DNA from: JAIBDK01 sp965261915
GTDB taxonomy: Bacteria; Pseudomonadota; Gammaproteobacteria; Arenicellales; Poriferihabitantaceae
Direction of reading: 5' to 3'
DNA: 64,000 nt
NCBI GenBank assembly: GCA_965261915.1
Contig: CBDHDW010000013.1
Span: 434,001 to 498,000 of the forward strand
Made by a program: the position numbers and the translations under genes. The notes under the pieces were generated by a model. That model was not told the DNA's origin. It searched no databases and was given only the letters and a program-made list of their open reading frames with translations. This document shows positions 44,455 through 53,654 of the stretch, piece after piece. Within the stretch, counting starts at the first letter, position 1, and each line of letters begins with the position of its first letter.

Positions 44455-45360
44455 CTAGATAAATATGCGTTTTGGGATTGCGGTTCCCATCGCGGTTATG
44501 TCGGCTAACCCGATGAATTTTTCTTCTGGAGAATACACTCTAGACAATCCTGGATCCGCTTGTTCAGGTATTTGTACCATACGCCCCTGACAAATATCGG
44601 TTATCAAATCGGATGTTAGATTGATCCTGGGCAGGTGCAGCAAAGCCTGGTCGGTTGGTGTAAGACTGTTTCGGCATTCCAAAATATCCGTCATATTTTC
44701 CAGTTGATGTGGCGTGACTGCATCAGCGATAGAAAAACTGCCCACGGCCGTTCTTCGCAGTTCATCAACATGGGCGCCAGTTTCGAGTTGCTGTCCAATA
44801 TCCTGGGCTAAACTTCTGATATAGAACCCTTTCGAACAAGTAACACTTAGTTTTAATCTCGGTGAGTCAAAAGAAAGTATCGATAATTCATAAACCGTTA
44901 CGGTTCTTGGCGCTCTTTCAACGGTTATTCCCTTTCTGGCAAGCTTGTATAAAGGTTGACCATCCCTTTTTAGTGCAGAGTGCATTGGCGGGATTTGTTG
45001 TATCGTTCCCTGAAAACGTTCGAGAACCTCTCTGATTGCGGCAAGTTCAACTAAAACCGGGGATCTGTTAATTACCTCGCCCTCGCGGTCACCGCTGTCT
45101 GTTTCGACTCCCAAAATGATGTCAACTTCATAGGTTTTGTCTGAGCCCAAAAGAAGTTCCGAAACTTTAGTTGCTTTTCCAAAACATAGCGGTAGTAGTC
45201 CCGTCGCAATTGGATCCAGGCTTCCTGTATGTCCGGCTTTTTGCGCATTGAGCAGCCGTTTAGCCTTCTGCAAGGCAAAATTTGAGGATATATCTGTGGG
45301 CTTGTCGAGAAGCAGTATACCGTCAACGGGGTCCCCTTTTCGACGACGCCCCCTACTCAT
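44455..45360 (-). CDS. truB: tRNA pseudouridine(55) synthase
   Basis: 301 residues. GILLLDKPTDISSNFALQKAKRLL and the catalytic-aspartate motif AGHTGSLDPIATGLLPLCFG are present, with the C-terminal PUA-like segment. It makes the universal pseudouridine 55 in the T loop. Overlaps rbfA by 8 bases. rpsO, which normally follows truB, is not found; the region 44188-44454 holds no supported gene. Confidence 0.95.
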   Translation of the reverse strand: MSRGRRRKGDPVDGILLLDKPTDISSNFALQKAKRLLNAQKAGHTGSLDPIATGLLPLCFGKATKVSELLLGSDKTYEVDIILGVETDSGDREGEVINRSPVLVELAAIREVLERFQGTIQQIPPMHSALKRDGQPLYKLARKGITVERAPRTVTVYELSILSFDSPRLKLSVTCSKGFYIRSLAQDIGQQLETGAHVDELRRTAVGSFSIADAVTPHQLENMTDILECRNSLTPTDQALLHLPRINLTSDLITDICQGRMVQIPEQADPGLSRVYSPEEKFIGLADITAMGTAIPKRIFI

Positions 45361-45706
45361 TACCTTTATTTAGCTTCTCAATTAAAGTCGACATCTCCAT
45401 TCCACGCTTCAAGCTGCTGTCGTATTTAAAGGTGAGCGCAGGTGTTGTGCGTATTTCCAGTACTTTGCTTAACCTAAAACGTAAAAACGAAGCGGATTTA
45501 TTGAGTAACTTTTCCAGTACTTTGGGATCCTGCTCTGTCTGAATGCTGGAAAAATATGCTGTGGATTGCTTCAAATCCCGACTGACGGTTACAGAGGTCA
45601 AGGTAACCGAGTTAATTCTATTATCGTTCAAGTCGTGTGATATTAATGTTGCAAGCTCACGCTTCATCAGTTCCGCGACCCGACGCGTTCTATCTACTTC
45701 TTGCAT
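45353..45706 (-). CDS. rbfA: 30S ribosome-binding factor A
   Basis: 117 residues, KH-like fold: RTRRVAELMKRELATLI, DNRINSVTLTSVTVSRDLKQSTAYFS and RTTPALTFKYDSSLKRGMEM are the family stretches. Needed for maturation of the 16S rRNA 5' end and cold adaptation. Lies between infB and truB as usual. Confidence 0.94.
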   Translation of the reverse strand: MQEVDRTRRVAELMKRELATLISHDLNDNRINSVTLTSVTVSRDLKQSTAYFSSIQTEQDPKVLEKLLNKSASFLRFRLSKVLEIRTTPALTFKYDSSLKRGMEMSTLIEKLNKGNE

Positions 45707-45769
45707 GTTTTAATCCAGACTAACGGATTGCTTGGCGGTGGAATAGCTTATTGAAACGGCAGGTGCAAA

Positions 45770-48283
45770 CTATAATTGCTGCGCAGTTTGCACTACTTGA
45801 AAAACTTCAATTTGATCGCCAACCTTAATATCATTATAGTCTTTAATACCGATTCCACATTCATAGCCGGATTTAACTTCGTTGACATCATCCTTAAATC
45901 GGCGAAGCGAATCAATTGCACCTTCAAATATGACGATATTTTCTCGAAGAATTCGCACAGGCAGGTTTCGTTTGACTAACCCTTCCGTCACGTAACAACC
46001 TGCAATAGCACCAATTTTGGGGGCTCGAAATACATCACGAACCTCAACCAGTCCAACCTGTTGTTCTTTCGATATGGGCGAAAGTAAACCAGACATATTC
46101 GCCTTTACAGTATCGACCACATCGTAGATCACATTATGATAAAAAACCTGTATTCTTTCGGATTCAATTGTTTTTCGAGCAGTAGCATCTGCACGGACGT
46201 TAAATCCAAAAATGATTGCATCAGCTGCCATAGCCAGATTCACGTCAGATTCATTTATGCCGCCAACCATTCCATGAATGACATTTACAGACACCTCATC
46301 TACGGACATTTTAATCAAGCTTTCACGCAGGGCCTCGACGGATCCCTGGACGTCTGCTTTAACAAGAATGTTGAGCGTTTTGACATCGCCCTCCTCCATT
46401 TTGTTAAACATACTTTCCAGTTTTGCTTTTTGCTGTTGAGCCAGCTTTACTTCCTTTGATTTACCCTGACGATTGGTTGCAATCTCCCGGGCTTTGCGTT
46501 CGTCACTCACCACGATAAGGTCATCACCCGCAATAGGGACACCGGACAGCCCCTGTATTTCAACGGGTGTTGAGGGTCCCGCACTCTTTATATTAGCGCC
46601 GGTATCATCAGTAATCACCCTAACGCGTCCGGTTTCCTTACCGGCTAGAATGATATCGCCCTGACTTAACTTGCCTCGCTGTACCAAAATGGTCGCCACC
46701 GGACCGCGACCCTTGTCGAGTCGCGCTTCAACCACCAGACCAGCGGCAGCGCCGCTGGCACGGGCTTTTAAATCAGCCACTTCGGCCTGCAGCAGAACAG
46801 ATTCAAGTAACTCATCGATACCCTGACCGGTTATTGCCGAAACTTCGTTCATCAAGGTTTCACCACCCCACTCTTCGGGAATGACCTCGTGGTTGGTCAG
46901 TTCCTGTTTAACTCTATCCGGGTCGGCTTGTTCCCGATCAATTTTATTAATCGCAACGATGAGCGGCACTCCTGCTGCCTTGGCGTGATTAATGGATTCA
47001 ATCGTTTGGGGTTTAACCCCATCGTCAGCGGCAACCACAAGTATGACCAAATCAGTTGCTTTGGCACCGCGCGCGCGCATAGCTGAGAAGGCTTCGTGGC
47101 CAGGTGTATCCAGAAAACAGATTTCCTGATCGTTAACATTTACCTTGTAAGCCCCGATGTGCTGGGTGATGCCGCCCGCTTCGCCGGCAACTACTTTGGC
47201 ATTTCGTAAATAGTCGAGCAATGATGTTTTTCCATGATCAACATGCCCCATAACCGTCACCACCGGCGGTCTCGGAAGATGTGAAGATTCATCTTCATCT
47301 GCAACCAGGATAGCTTCAGGATCTTCTTCATCCGCTGCGCGTGCGATATGCCCCATTTCTTCAACCAGCAGAATGGCGGTATCCTGATCCAGTAATTGGT
47401 TGATTGTCACCATAGAACCCATATCCATCATTGCCTTGATTACTTCTCCGGCCTTTATCGACATGGCCTGAGCTAATTCACCGACGGTCACTGTTTCCGG
47501 GATAACAACCTCATGAACAACGGGTGCTGTTGGTTTTTCGAATGCATGTTGATCCGCTATGGAAGAAGAAATATTTCCGGGCTTGCGCGTTGGTGAGCGT
47601 CGCAGTTTGTTTTTCCTTTTCTTGGTCGCATGGAGTTCTTCACGACCTCCGCCGCTTCGGCCCCGTTTGCCCTTCTTAGCGCGTTTGGGTTTGTCTGCTT
47701 TTAGAGCTTCTGCAGGTTTCGCAGCAGCCGGGGCTGGATCAGGTGTTGCGGCAGCAGCCAGTGCAGCTTCTGCTTCAATTCGTGCACGTTCAGCTTCTTT
47801 TTCTTGTTCGGCGATGCGCTCTTCTTCTCTGGCTTTTTGCTCTTCCAATAAGCGGTTTTCTTCTTCCAGACGTGATTTTTCCTGCTCTTGTTGAACACGC
47901 GACTTTTCTTCCTTGATACGAAGCTTTTCAGCTTCTACCTTGGCTTCTTTGGCTACAGTTTCTGCCTGTTCGGCTTCGAGAACGCTGCGCTTTACAAATC
48001 TTCTACGTTTTTTTATTTCGACGTGAACTGTGCGTGCGGCGCCGGTACGTGAGGTTTGTCTGATTTCGTCAGTGGTTTTTTGTTTCAGTGAAACCCTGCC
48101 TCTGGTTGATTGCTTTTCTGCGCCGCCGCCTTTAAGAAACTGAAGCAGCAAAATCTTTTCGTCGCCTTCGAGTAAATCATCTTTCGTTTTTCCAGCAATA
48201 CCTGCCTGTTCCAGTTGATCCAGCAGTTTTTCTATGCTGATACCAATCTGTTTGGCAAAGCTGTCAATCGTTACTTTGGACAT
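45770..48283 (-). CDS. infB: translation initiation factor IF-2
   Basis: 837 residues. An N-terminal IF2_N domain (VTIDSFAKQIGISIEKLLDQLEQAGI) and a long charged helix rich in Glu/Lys/Ala (about 100-190) precede the second N domain and the GTPase: G1 VMGHVDHGKTSLLDYL, G3 DTPGHEAFS, G4 NKID. Domains II-IV end with the C2 fMet-tRNA-binding region (KVGDQIEVFQ). It recruits initiator tRNA to the 30S subunit, whose gene (metY) opens this same operon. Confidence 0.96.
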   Translation of the reverse strand: MSKVTIDSFAKQIGISIEKLLDQLEQAGIAGKTKDDLLEGDEKILLLQFLKGGGAEKQSTRGRVSLKQKTTDEIRQTSRTGAARTVHVEIKKRRRFVKRSVLEAEQAETVAKEAKVEAEKLRIKEEKSRVQQEQEKSRLEEENRLLEEQKAREEERIAEQEKEAERARIEAEAALAAAATPDPAPAAAKPAEALKADKPKRAKKGKRGRSGGGREELHATKKRKNKLRRSPTRKPGNISSSIADQHAFEKPTAPVVHEVVIPETVTVGELAQAMSIKAGEVIKAMMDMGSMVTINQLLDQDTAILLVEEMGHIARAADEEDPEAILVADEDESSHLPRPPVVTVMGHVDHGKTSLLDYLRNAKVVAGEAGGITQHIGAYKVNVNDQEICFLDTPGHEAFSAMRARGAKATDLVILVVAADDGVKPQTIESINHAKAAGVPLIVAINKIDREQADPDRVKQELTNHEVIPEEWGGETLMNEVSAITGQGIDELLESVLLQAEVADLKARASGAAAGLVVEARLDKGRGPVATILVQRGKLSQGDIILAGKETGRVRVITDDTGANIKSAGPSTPVEIQGLSGVPIAGDDLIVVSDERKAREIATNRQGKSKEVKLAQQQKAKLESMFNKMEEGDVKTLNILVKADVQGSVEALRESLIKMSVDEVSVNVIHGMVGGINESDVNLAMAADAIIFGFNVRADATARKTIESERIQVFYHNVIYDVVDTVKANMSGLLSPISKEQQVGLVEVRDVFRAPKIGAIAGCYVTEGLVKRNLPVRILRENIVIFEGAIDSLRRFKDDVNEVKSGYECGIGIKDYNDIKVGDQIEVFQVVQTAQQL

Positions 48284-48314
48284 TTATCTTTCCCGACCTA
48301 ATTAAAATTTCGGT

Positions 48315-49799
48315 TTACTCTTCAAACCAGGGTGCACGAGCAGTCATAATAAGTTCTCTCGCACGTTGCTCTTCCATTTCTACAATTTCCAGCACTTCAT
48401 CTGTGGCACAATCTGCTAAATCTTCCATTGTACGCACACCGCCCGCAGCCAGTGCACGTGCAGTTTCTTCATCCATTCCATCCATTGTCAATAAATCTTC
48501 AGCAGGTTCGCGTTCTTCTTGCATCGCGATAGCGCTTGTTAACAGATTATCCTGCGCTCGACTTCGTAACTCATCGACCATTTCTTCTTCGAATTCTTCA
48601 ATTTCAAGCAATTCCTGTTTAGGTACATAGGCGATTTCTTCCAGCGTGTTGAAACCTTCCTGAGCCAGAATTGCAGCCATATTTTCATCGATATCGAGTT
48701 GATTCATAAATCTCCCGATGAGCTCTTGTTGTTCTGCAACCTGCTTGTCCAGCGCATCCTTATCCGTCATCAGGTTTAGCTCCCAGCCGGTTAACTCGGA
48801 TGCCAGTCGTACGTTTTGACCGCCTCGGCCAATTGCTCTAGACAAGTTTTCCTCGGTTACCACGATGTCCATCGATTTCAATTCTTCATCCACAAAGATT
48901 GACTCAACTTCAGCTGGAGACAAAGCCTGAATTACAAATTCGGCAATGTTGTCTGACCAGACAATAATATCAACGCGTTCTCCAGCGATTTCATTGGAAA
49001 CACTTTGCACACGCGAACCGCGAATACCGACACAGGAGCCGACCGGATCAATACTGGAATCGTTGGTTTTTACCGCAATTTTTGCACGCGACCCAGGGTC
49101 ACGAGCCGCCGCAAGAATTTCAATAATGCCGTCACCGACTTCCGGAACTTCTAGTTTGAACAATTCGATCAAAAACTGGGGCGAGAGTCGGGTCAGGATT
49201 AACTGAGGACCACGAGCTTCAAGATCAATTTCTTTTAGCAGCGCACGAATGCGATCACCTGGACGTAATCCTTCGCGTGGAATAATACCGTTCTTCGGTA
49301 ACATCGCTTCAGCATCGCCCAGATCAACAACAGCATTACCGTGGTCGAGTCGTTTTACCGTACCGGAGATCAATGTACCGAACTTGTCCCGGTAACGCTC
49401 GGCAACCTGATGTCGTTCCGCTTCACGCACTTTCTGCATGATGACCTGTTTTGCTGCCTGGGCTGCGATTCGCCCAAACTCGACACGTTCCATTGGCTCT
49501 TCGATGATATCTTCGACATTCAATTCTGCATCTGTTTCTCTGGCTTCCGTTAATGGTATCTGCCGATCCGGGAATTCATGCTCATCTTCATCAGCGATAA
49601 CTTCCCAAACCCGAAACGAATCATAATCTCCGGTATCGCGATGAATGCTGACGCGAGCATCTATATCTCCTGGATGCCATTTTTTAGTCGCGGTAGCCAG
49701 AGCGGCTTCTATTGCGTTATAGATGATTTCCTTATCGAGTTCTTTGTCTCGGGAAACCACTTCGGCCATCATTAGTATTTCGTTATTTGAAATCGCCAT
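48315..49799 (-). CDS. nusA: transcription termination/antitermination protein NusA
   Basis: 494 residues with the full proteobacterial architecture: RNAP-binding N-terminal domain (EILMMAEVVSRDKELDKEIIYNAIE in part), S1 domain (GTLISGTVKRLDHGNAVVDLG), two KH domains (GSCVGIRGSRVQSV and GRGGQNVRLASELTGW) and two C-terminal acidic repeats (about 365-420 and 440-490) as in E. coli. Between rimP and infB. Confidence 0.96.
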   Translation of the reverse strand: MAISNNEILMMAEVVSRDKELDKEIIYNAIEAALATATKKWHPGDIDARVSIHRDTGDYDSFRVWEVIADEDEHEFPDRQIPLTEARETDAELNVEDIIEEPMERVEFGRIAAQAAKQVIMQKVREAERHQVAERYRDKFGTLISGTVKRLDHGNAVVDLGDAEAMLPKNGIIPREGLRPGDRIRALLKEIDLEARGPQLILTRLSPQFLIELFKLEVPEVGDGIIEILAAARDPGSRAKIAVKTNDSSIDPVGSCVGIRGSRVQSVSNEIAGERVDIIVWSDNIAEFVIQALSPAEVESIFVDEELKSMDIVVTEENLSRAIGRGGQNVRLASELTGWELNLMTDKDALDKQVAEQQELIGRFMNQLDIDENMAAILAQEGFNTLEEIAYVPKQELLEIEEFEEEMVDELRSRAQDNLLTSAIAMQEEREPAEDLLTMDGMDEETARALAAGGVRTMEDLADCATDEVLEIVEMEEQRARELIMTARAPWFEE

Positions 49800-49863
49800 G
49801 AGTCTTTATCTGTCTTTGAAATTATCTATACGTAAATTTATTGACGCCATTATTACTTTGGTG

Positions 49864-50316
49864 TCAGAAAACCGGATTTAGCCGTGCTGAATCCATATCT
49901 TTAAATGGGAGTTCATAACTTTCACCGTCAACTTCCACAACCACTTGCTCGTCATCAGCTTCGATCATTTGCCCGGTAAATTTTCTTCGTCCAAGCACGT
50001 ACGAATGCATTATGATTTTTGCTTCATCTCCCAGATGAAGCTTGAAGTGCTCAGGTTTAACCAGAGGACGATCAATTCCAGGTGATGAAACTTCGAGCAG
50101 GTACTCGGAACTAACCGGATCCTCAACATCGAGGATTGCGCTGATGTGCCGACTAACGGTTTCACAGTCATCGATCTGAATGCCGCCGGGGGTGTCAATA
50201 TAGATTCTCAAGACTACCTGCTTTGCTTGATTTCCAATCTCGATCAGCACGAGTTCATAGCCCAAATCCTCAATGGAAGGTTTGAGCATGTTTCGTAACT
50301 TATCTTTTGAAATCAA
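49864..50316 (-). CDS. rimP: ribosome maturation factor RimP
   Basis: 150 residues: LGYELVLIEIGNQAKQVVLRIYID, GGIQIDDCETVSRHISAILDVEDP and YLLEVSSPGIDRPL are the family signature. Assists 30S assembly. It is the first protein gene after the initiator tRNA; two terminator-like hairpins lie between them. Confidence 0.94.
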   Translation of the reverse strand: MISKDKLRNMLKPSIEDLGYELVLIEIGNQAKQVVLRIYIDTPGGIQIDDCETVSRHISAILDVEDPVSSEYLLEVSSPGIDRPLVKPEHFKLHLGDEAKIIMHSYVLGRRKFTGQMIEADDEQVVVEVDGESYELPFKDMDSARLNPVF

Positions 50317-50373
50317 TGTTTAAAACTCGTCATCTTATAAACCAGATCAACCCAGTCACCATCACTAGGCCAC

Positions 50374-50393
50374 AAAAAATGGGCAAACTGCCC
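50374..50393 (-). terminator. Rho-independent terminator between metY and rimP, distal
   Basis: On the minus strand GGGCA-GTT-TGCCC (50381-50393) is followed by A and six T residues. It lies just upstream of rimP, so it probably attenuates metY read-through into the operon. Confidence 0.65.
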
Positions 50394-50419
50394 ACCACAA
50401 AAACAACTTGTATGCGCTT

Positions 50420-50449
50420 AAAAACGCAAAACCCCGCATACAGCGGGGT
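50420..50449 (-). terminator. Rho-independent terminator of initiator tRNA gene, proximal
   Basis: On the minus strand ACCCCGC-TGTAT-GCGGGGT (50431-50449) is a perfect 7-bp G/C-rich stem followed by TTTGCGTTTTT. It is 21 bases after the tRNA 3' end. Confidence 0.8.
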
Positions 50450-50470
50450 CGTAGTAAATCTTAAACCTGT

Positions 50471-50547
<77 letters not shown>

Positions 50548-50559
50548 TCAGGGAGCGAG

Positions 50560-50589
50560 ATTCTACATCAATGGCTGTCTTATACGCAA
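50560..50589 (-). promoter_or_regulatory. sigma-70-type promoter of metY
   Basis: Minus strand -35 TTGCGT (50584-50589), 18-base spacer, -10 TAGAAT (50560-50565), then CTCGCTCC before the tRNA. The G/C-rich stretch after the -10 resembles the discriminator of stringently controlled stable-RNA promoters. The IS66 element starts about 40 bases upstream of the -35 box and leaves the promoter intact. Confidence 0.55.
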
Positions 50590-50620
50590 TCAGACAATGG
50601 CATTATTTTTAAGAAAACCA

Positions 50621-50628
50621 ATTATTTC
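50621..50628. repeat. 8-bp target-site duplication, left copy (IS66 copy 2)
   Basis: ATTATTTC, identical to 52162-52169. Confidence 0.9.
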
Positions 50629-50642
50629 GTAACTGCCCAGGT
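50629..50642. repeat. left terminal inverted repeat, IS66 copy 2
   Basis: GTAACTGCCCAGGT, exactly complementary to 52148-52161. Confidence 0.9.
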
Positions 50643-50696
50643 ACCCTAAGGAATAATTCTCTTGCCTGAGGAATCCCGATGTGATTCATTAAGATT

Positions 50697-52142
50697 ATGA
50701 TTTTTTCAAACGCACCCAAAGGTTATGTTTCCGTTGAGGCTTATGAAGAGCTGAAGCAGAAGAATGCCCGGCTTGAACAAACGATAGCCCTGCTTGTGGC
50801 TCGCATTGAAGACCTTGAGCGTCGCCTCAGCTTGAACAGCAGCAACAGTAGCAAGCCGCCTTCAAGCGACGGCCTAAAGAAGCCCAAGGCTGAACCCAGA
50901 ACCAAAAGTCTGCGGAGAAAATCCGGTAAAAAGTCAGGCGGGCAGAAAAGCCACAAGGGAAGCACTCTGTGCCAAACGGCAGACCCCGATCATGTTGAAG
51001 ATCACTTTCCTTCTGTCTGCGGGCAATGTGGCACGCCCTTATCGCCATCAATGGCAGAGGATTACGCCGCACGACAGGTGTTTGACCTGCCCGAGCCACA
51101 GCCCTTGGTGACAACCGAACACCGGGCGCATATCTGCCTTTGTGGCCACTGTGGAGAAACAACCAAGGCGGCGTTTCCTCTGGAAGTAAAGGCACCCGTG
51201 CAGTACGGGCCACGCATTGCCGGAGTGGCAACATATCTCCAATGCGCCCATTTCCTGCCGGAAGACAGACTGGCGCAAATAATGGCCGATTTGTTCAATG
51301 CCCCTTTGGTTCCTGCCACTGTGGCCGCCATGAACCGCAAAGCATCAGAGCGGCTCAAGGGGGTTGCTTCTCACCTGCAGGATGTGATCGCCCAACAGGT
51401 CCACGTCAAACATCTTGACGAGACGGGTTTCCGGATTACGGGGTGCCTGCAATGGCTTCACGTTGCCTGTACACCGCTTCTGGCTTTCTACCAGGTCAGC
51501 AGCAAACGCGGTAATCTGTTATCCAATCTCACGGGCTGTATCGTGCATGATCATTGGCAGCCTTACTTCACGCTGGATGGTGTTACCCATGCGTTGTGCA
51601 ATGCACACCATTTACGGGAACTGCAAGCGTTGGTCGAAATAGAACAGGAAGATTGGGCTGGTCAGATGCAAAGGCTACTGCGGCGTGCGCACCATGTCAC
51701 ACAGGCCGCGCGGGATAAGGGCGTGGCGGTTTCAACGCCGCTTGTTGCGCTTATCAATCGGCGATACGACAGGATCATCACCGCAGCATTGGATTTCCAT
51801 GAGGAATTGCCTCCACTCGTGCCGCCAAAACCCGGAAGACGGGGGCGCAAGAAGCAGCGGACAGGACATAATCTGGCATTACGATTACGCGATCGCAAGG
51901 AAGGCACCCTGCGCTTTCTGACAGATCCCGACGTGCCCTTCACAAACAACGAAGCTGAACGCGACCTGCGGATGATGAAACTACGTCAGAAAATATCGGG
52001 AGGATTCAGGTCTGAACAAGGTGCAGAGGATTTTGCGACCCTGCGCAGCGTCATCACAACGGCGAGAAAACAAGGATGGAACATCATCGAAACACTGATG
52101 ATGCCTGCCGATCAGATTATCGCAACACTGAAATACGCTTAA
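50697..52142 (+). CDS. IS66-family transposase (TnpC type), copy 2
   Basis: 481 residues with an uninterrupted N-terminal coiled coil (KQKNARLEQTIALLVARIED) and intact catalytic acids in HLDETGF, VHDHW and TNNEAERD (D221, D265, E399). Relative to copy 1 it has Ser in place of the second Gly of GGQKGHKG (residue 85) and Thr in place of Lys near the C-terminus (IIATLKYA). The GGQxGH motif is strongly conserved in IS66 transposases, so the Gly-to-Ser change may impair DNA binding. Confidence 0.93.
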   Translation: MIFSNAPKGYVSVEAYEELKQKNARLEQTIALLVARIEDLERRLSLNSSNSSKPPSSDGLKKPKAEPRTKSLRRKSGKKSGGQKSHKGSTLCQTADPDHVEDHFPSVCGQCGTPLSPSMAEDYAARQVFDLPEPQPLVTTEHRAHICLCGHCGETTKAAFPLEVKAPVQYGPRIAGVATYLQCAHFLPEDRLAQIMADLFNAPLVPATVAAMNRKASERLKGVASHLQDVIAQQVHVKHLDETGFRITGCLQWLHVACTPLLAFYQVSSKRGNLLSNLTGCIVHDHWQPYFTLDGVTHALCNAHHLRELQALVEIEQEDWAGQMQRLLRRAHHVTQAARDKGVAVSTPLVALINRRYDRIITAALDFHEELPPLVPPKPGRRGRKKQRTGHNLALRLRDRKEGTLRFLTDPDVPFTNNEAERDLRMMKLRQKISGGFRSEQGAEDFATLRSVITTARKQGWNIIETLMMPADQIIATLKYA

Positions 52143-52147
52143 AAACA

Positions 52148-52161
52148 ACCTGGGCAGTTAC
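52148..52161. repeat. right terminal inverted repeat, IS66 copy 2
   Basis: ACCTGGGCAGTTAC, complement of 50629-50642. Confidence 0.9.
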
Positions 52162-52169
52162 ATTATTTC
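52162..52169. repeat. 8-bp target-site duplication, right copy (IS66 copy 2)
   Basis: ATTATTTC, identical to 50621-50628. It covers the TAA stop codon of cysS (52163-52165, minus strand) and its last codon. Confidence 0.9.
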
Positions 52170-53536
52170 TTTGATATTTTTGGGCCTTCCGCAGAATCTT
52201 CAACTTCGTAGCCCAATTCCACGATCTGATCCCGCATTTGATCGGCAAGCTGCCAGGATTTTTCCAATCTTGCCTGCGTTCTTTGCGCCACTAAATCTAG
52301 CACCGCATCGGGTATATCAACGGCATCAGGTTGCCAGTTAGCCAGACCCAGTCCTAATATACGATCAAATTCCAAAACCGTCGCTTTTTTGATGGATTCG
52401 TCCAGATCGGACTTAATGAGCCCCCACATAATCGCAAGTGCCCTGGGTGTATTCAAATCGAAAAACACTTCTGACTTAAAGCGATCAAGAAATACATCAT
52501 CTACTCGACCTGTTTTCTGCCACGAATATAGTGTATTTCGTAACCTGCCCAGCGTTTTTGATGCGGCATCCAGGCTATCCCAGGTAAATTTAAGATCACT
52601 TCGATAGTTCGCTGTCAGGCACAGATAGCGGTATTCCAATGGATCGTAATGCTTATCCAGTAACGTCTGAATACGCAGAAATTCTCCAGATGACTTGGAC
52701 ATTTTCTCCTTGTCCATTTCAAGAAAATATCCGTGCAGCCAAAAATTAGCCATCCGGGTGTTGTGACATACCTGCGTTTGGGCGATCTCATTGGTATGGT
52801 GCACTGGAATATGATCTTTACCGCCGCAGTGGATATCAAACTTGGTGCCAAGATACTTCACTGCCATAGCAGAACATTCGATGTGCCAGCCTGGAAAACC
52901 GATTCCCCACGGACTTTGCCATTGCATTTGTCGTGATTCATTTTCTGGGCTGAATTTCCATAACGCAAAGTCAGTTGCATTCCGCTTTTCCCCAATGTTG
53001 ACTCTTTCCCCCGCATTCAAGCCGTCAATATCCAGCCTGGCAAGGTATCCATAGTTATCCAGTTTAGCGGTATCGAAGTAGATGCCATCGGCAGTTTGGT
53101 ATGTAAAACCCTTTCTCTCTATGGTTTGAATATCATTAATTTGTTCTTGTATGTGGTCTGTGGCGCGACACCAGATTCCCGGCTCAATAATATTGAGTGC
53201 TTTCAGATCTTGCTGGAAAGCTTCGGTGTATTCCTGAGCGATTTGCCACGCAGTTTTTCCCGTTCGTCTTGAACCTTTTTCAATCTTGTCTTCACCAGTA
53301 TCCGCATCTGATGTGAGATGGCCAACATCGGTAATATTGACGACGTGTTTGACATCATAACCGTAATATTCCAGTGTTCTTCTCAGCAAATCCTCAAAAA
53401 TGTAAGTTCTTAAGTTGCCAATATGCGCGTAGTCGTAGACCGTGGGACCGCACGCATAGATACGAACCTGATTTCCTTCCAGTGGTTCGAATTCACGTAT
53501 TTCGCGTGAGTAACTGTCGTATAAGCTGATTTTCAT
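52163..53536 (-). CDS. cysS: cysteinyl-tRNA synthetase
   Basis: 457 residues from the ATG at 53536 (MKISLYDSY); longer frame to 53593 has no homologous sequence. Class I synthetase: ACGPTVYDYAHIGNLRTYIF contains the zinc cysteine and the HIGH-type motif, CSAMAV and the HIPVHHTNE stretch supply the other zinc ligands, and KMSKSSGEF is the KMSKS loop. It charges tRNA(Cys). The stop codon lies inside the target duplication of IS66 copy 2, but the coding sequence is intact. ppiB, which often lies between cysS and lpxH, is absent; the two genes diverge over 118 bases. Confidence 0.95.
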   Translation of the reverse strand: MKISLYDSYSREIREFEPLEGNQVRIYACGPTVYDYAHIGNLRTYIFEDLLRRTLEYYGYDVKHVVNITDVGHLTSDADTGEDKIEKGSRRTGKTAWQIAQEYTEAFQQDLKALNIIEPGIWCRATDHIQEQINDIQTIERKGFTYQTADGIYFDTAKLDNYGYLARLDIDGLNAGERVNIGEKRNATDFALWKFSPENESRQMQWQSPWGIGFPGWHIECSAMAVKYLGTKFDIHCGGKDHIPVHHTNEIAQTQVCHNTRMANFWLHGYFLEMDKEKMSKSSGEFLRIQTLLDKHYDPLEYRYLCLTANYRSDLKFTWDSLDAASKTLGRLRNTLYSWQKTGRVDDVFLDRFKSEVFFDLNTPRALAIMWGLIKSDLDESIKKATVLEFDRILGLGLANWQPDAVDIPDAVLDLVAQRTQARLEKSWQLADQMRDQIVELGYEVEDSAEGPKISKK

Positions 53537-53654
53537 ATTTATTGGCAGGAAATTGTTAAACGCGGCCGATGTTATAATATCCGGCACAACCAATCCATTT
53601 TTCTTTTCCCTGCCATCGCCAATAGTTCACCCAACTTTGAATAGAGCACGCAAC

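Larger units (their letters stand above)
50629..52161 (+). mobile_element. IS66-family insertion sequence, copy 2 (1533 bp)
   Basis: Same 14-bp terminal inverted repeats as copy 1, single transposase gene, and flanked by the perfect 8-bp duplication ATTATTTC. It retains the 9 bp missing from copy 1 and is therefore closer to the full-length form. It sits between the metY promoter and the 3' end of cysS, with its transposase gene antisense to any read-through from cysS. Confidence 0.93.

Noticed and set aside
47559..47894. Arg/Ser/Ala-rich plus-strand frame
   Set aside because: Antisense of the charged Glu/Lys/Ala helix of infB; low-complexity shadow.
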